Shown piece by piece: positions 63,926-64,000 of a stretch of 64,000 nucleotides of DNA. A program made the position numbers and the translations under genes. Position 1 is the first letter of the stretch, and every line of letters begins with the position of its first letter. The notes below the pieces were generated by a model. It worked only from the letters and a program-made list of their open reading frames with translations, ran no database searches and was not told the DNA's origin. Origin of the DNA: Chthoniobacterales bacterium (GTDB lineage: Bacteria > Verrucomicrobiota > Verrucomicrobiia > Chthoniobacterales > JAATET01). The stretch lies in the NCBI GenBank assembly GCA_036569045.1, contig DATCRI010000007.1, positions 62,001 through 126,000 of the forward strand, given 5' to 3'.

Positions 63926-64000
63926 GTTCAAGGGGGAGAATGTTCAGTCCGGGATCGTCCCGTCGTGACGGCGTTCCGTGCCGCAGTTCCAGCAGAGGTC

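Overview
The window is a GC-rich bacterial chromosome segment that fits Verrucomicrobiota best. This is an inference from three things: the futalosine menaquinone genes mqnA/mqnE, a RAYT-type REP element whose arms read as EAPAEP/SAGASPS in translation, and an integrase of the NALRHS/GNSP type common in that phylum. No rRNA is present. The single tRNA lacks an encoded CCA, and a CCA-adding enzyme gene is present.

Layout. (1) 1-12.0 kb: a nitrogen-scavenging block. A NikR-fold regulator sits behind a NikR-shaped operator and is followed by two DUF1989 proteins (carboxyguanidine deiminase-type) and a 1202-aa biotin-dependent urea/guanidine carboxylase. A hybrid sensor kinase on the other strand separates these from allophanate hydrolase, which has a candidate sigma-54 promoter. 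Together they would take guanidine or urea to ammonia and CO2. (2) 12-28 kb: housekeeping genes: a LexA-like repressor, CCA-adding enzyme, a degenerate glycogen synthase homologue, a class III aminotransferase, an orphan nuoA, pheA, doxX, lemA, a DUF2339 protein, and an mlaB-E-F-D lipid-transport operon. (3) 28.5-44.0 kb: a 15.4-kb integrated element between 47-bp direct repeats at a tRNA-Lys(UUU) gene. It has an integrase, an excisionase-like gene, a primase-helicase with a putative iteron origin, and a tightly packed operon of up to eight genes ending in a 1212-aa phage tape-measure protein. No capsid, portal, terminase or other tail gene was recognised. It looks like a phage satellite or a very unusual minimal prophage and is the most novel part of the window. 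(4) 44-57 kb: peroxiredoxin, a TPR lipoprotein, ilvD, a 1216-aa NRPS-like protein with its recognisable catalytic motifs lost, and an isoprenoid/quinone group (squalene/phytoene synthase, DUF362 protein, HemW, geranylgeranyl reductase-type FAD protein, mqnA, mqnE). (5) 57-64 kb: an HPr-like protein, uvrB (its 3' end overrun by a REP element), a RAYT transposase between two REP palindromes, a short ABC permease, holA, a GFA-family protein and a type II pseudopilin.

Many genes overlap by 1-4 bases (ATGA, TGATG, TAATG), so translational coupling is common. Purine-rich ribosome binding sites are rare, and several starts are GTG or TTG. All functional names come from reading the protein sequences; no database search was run.
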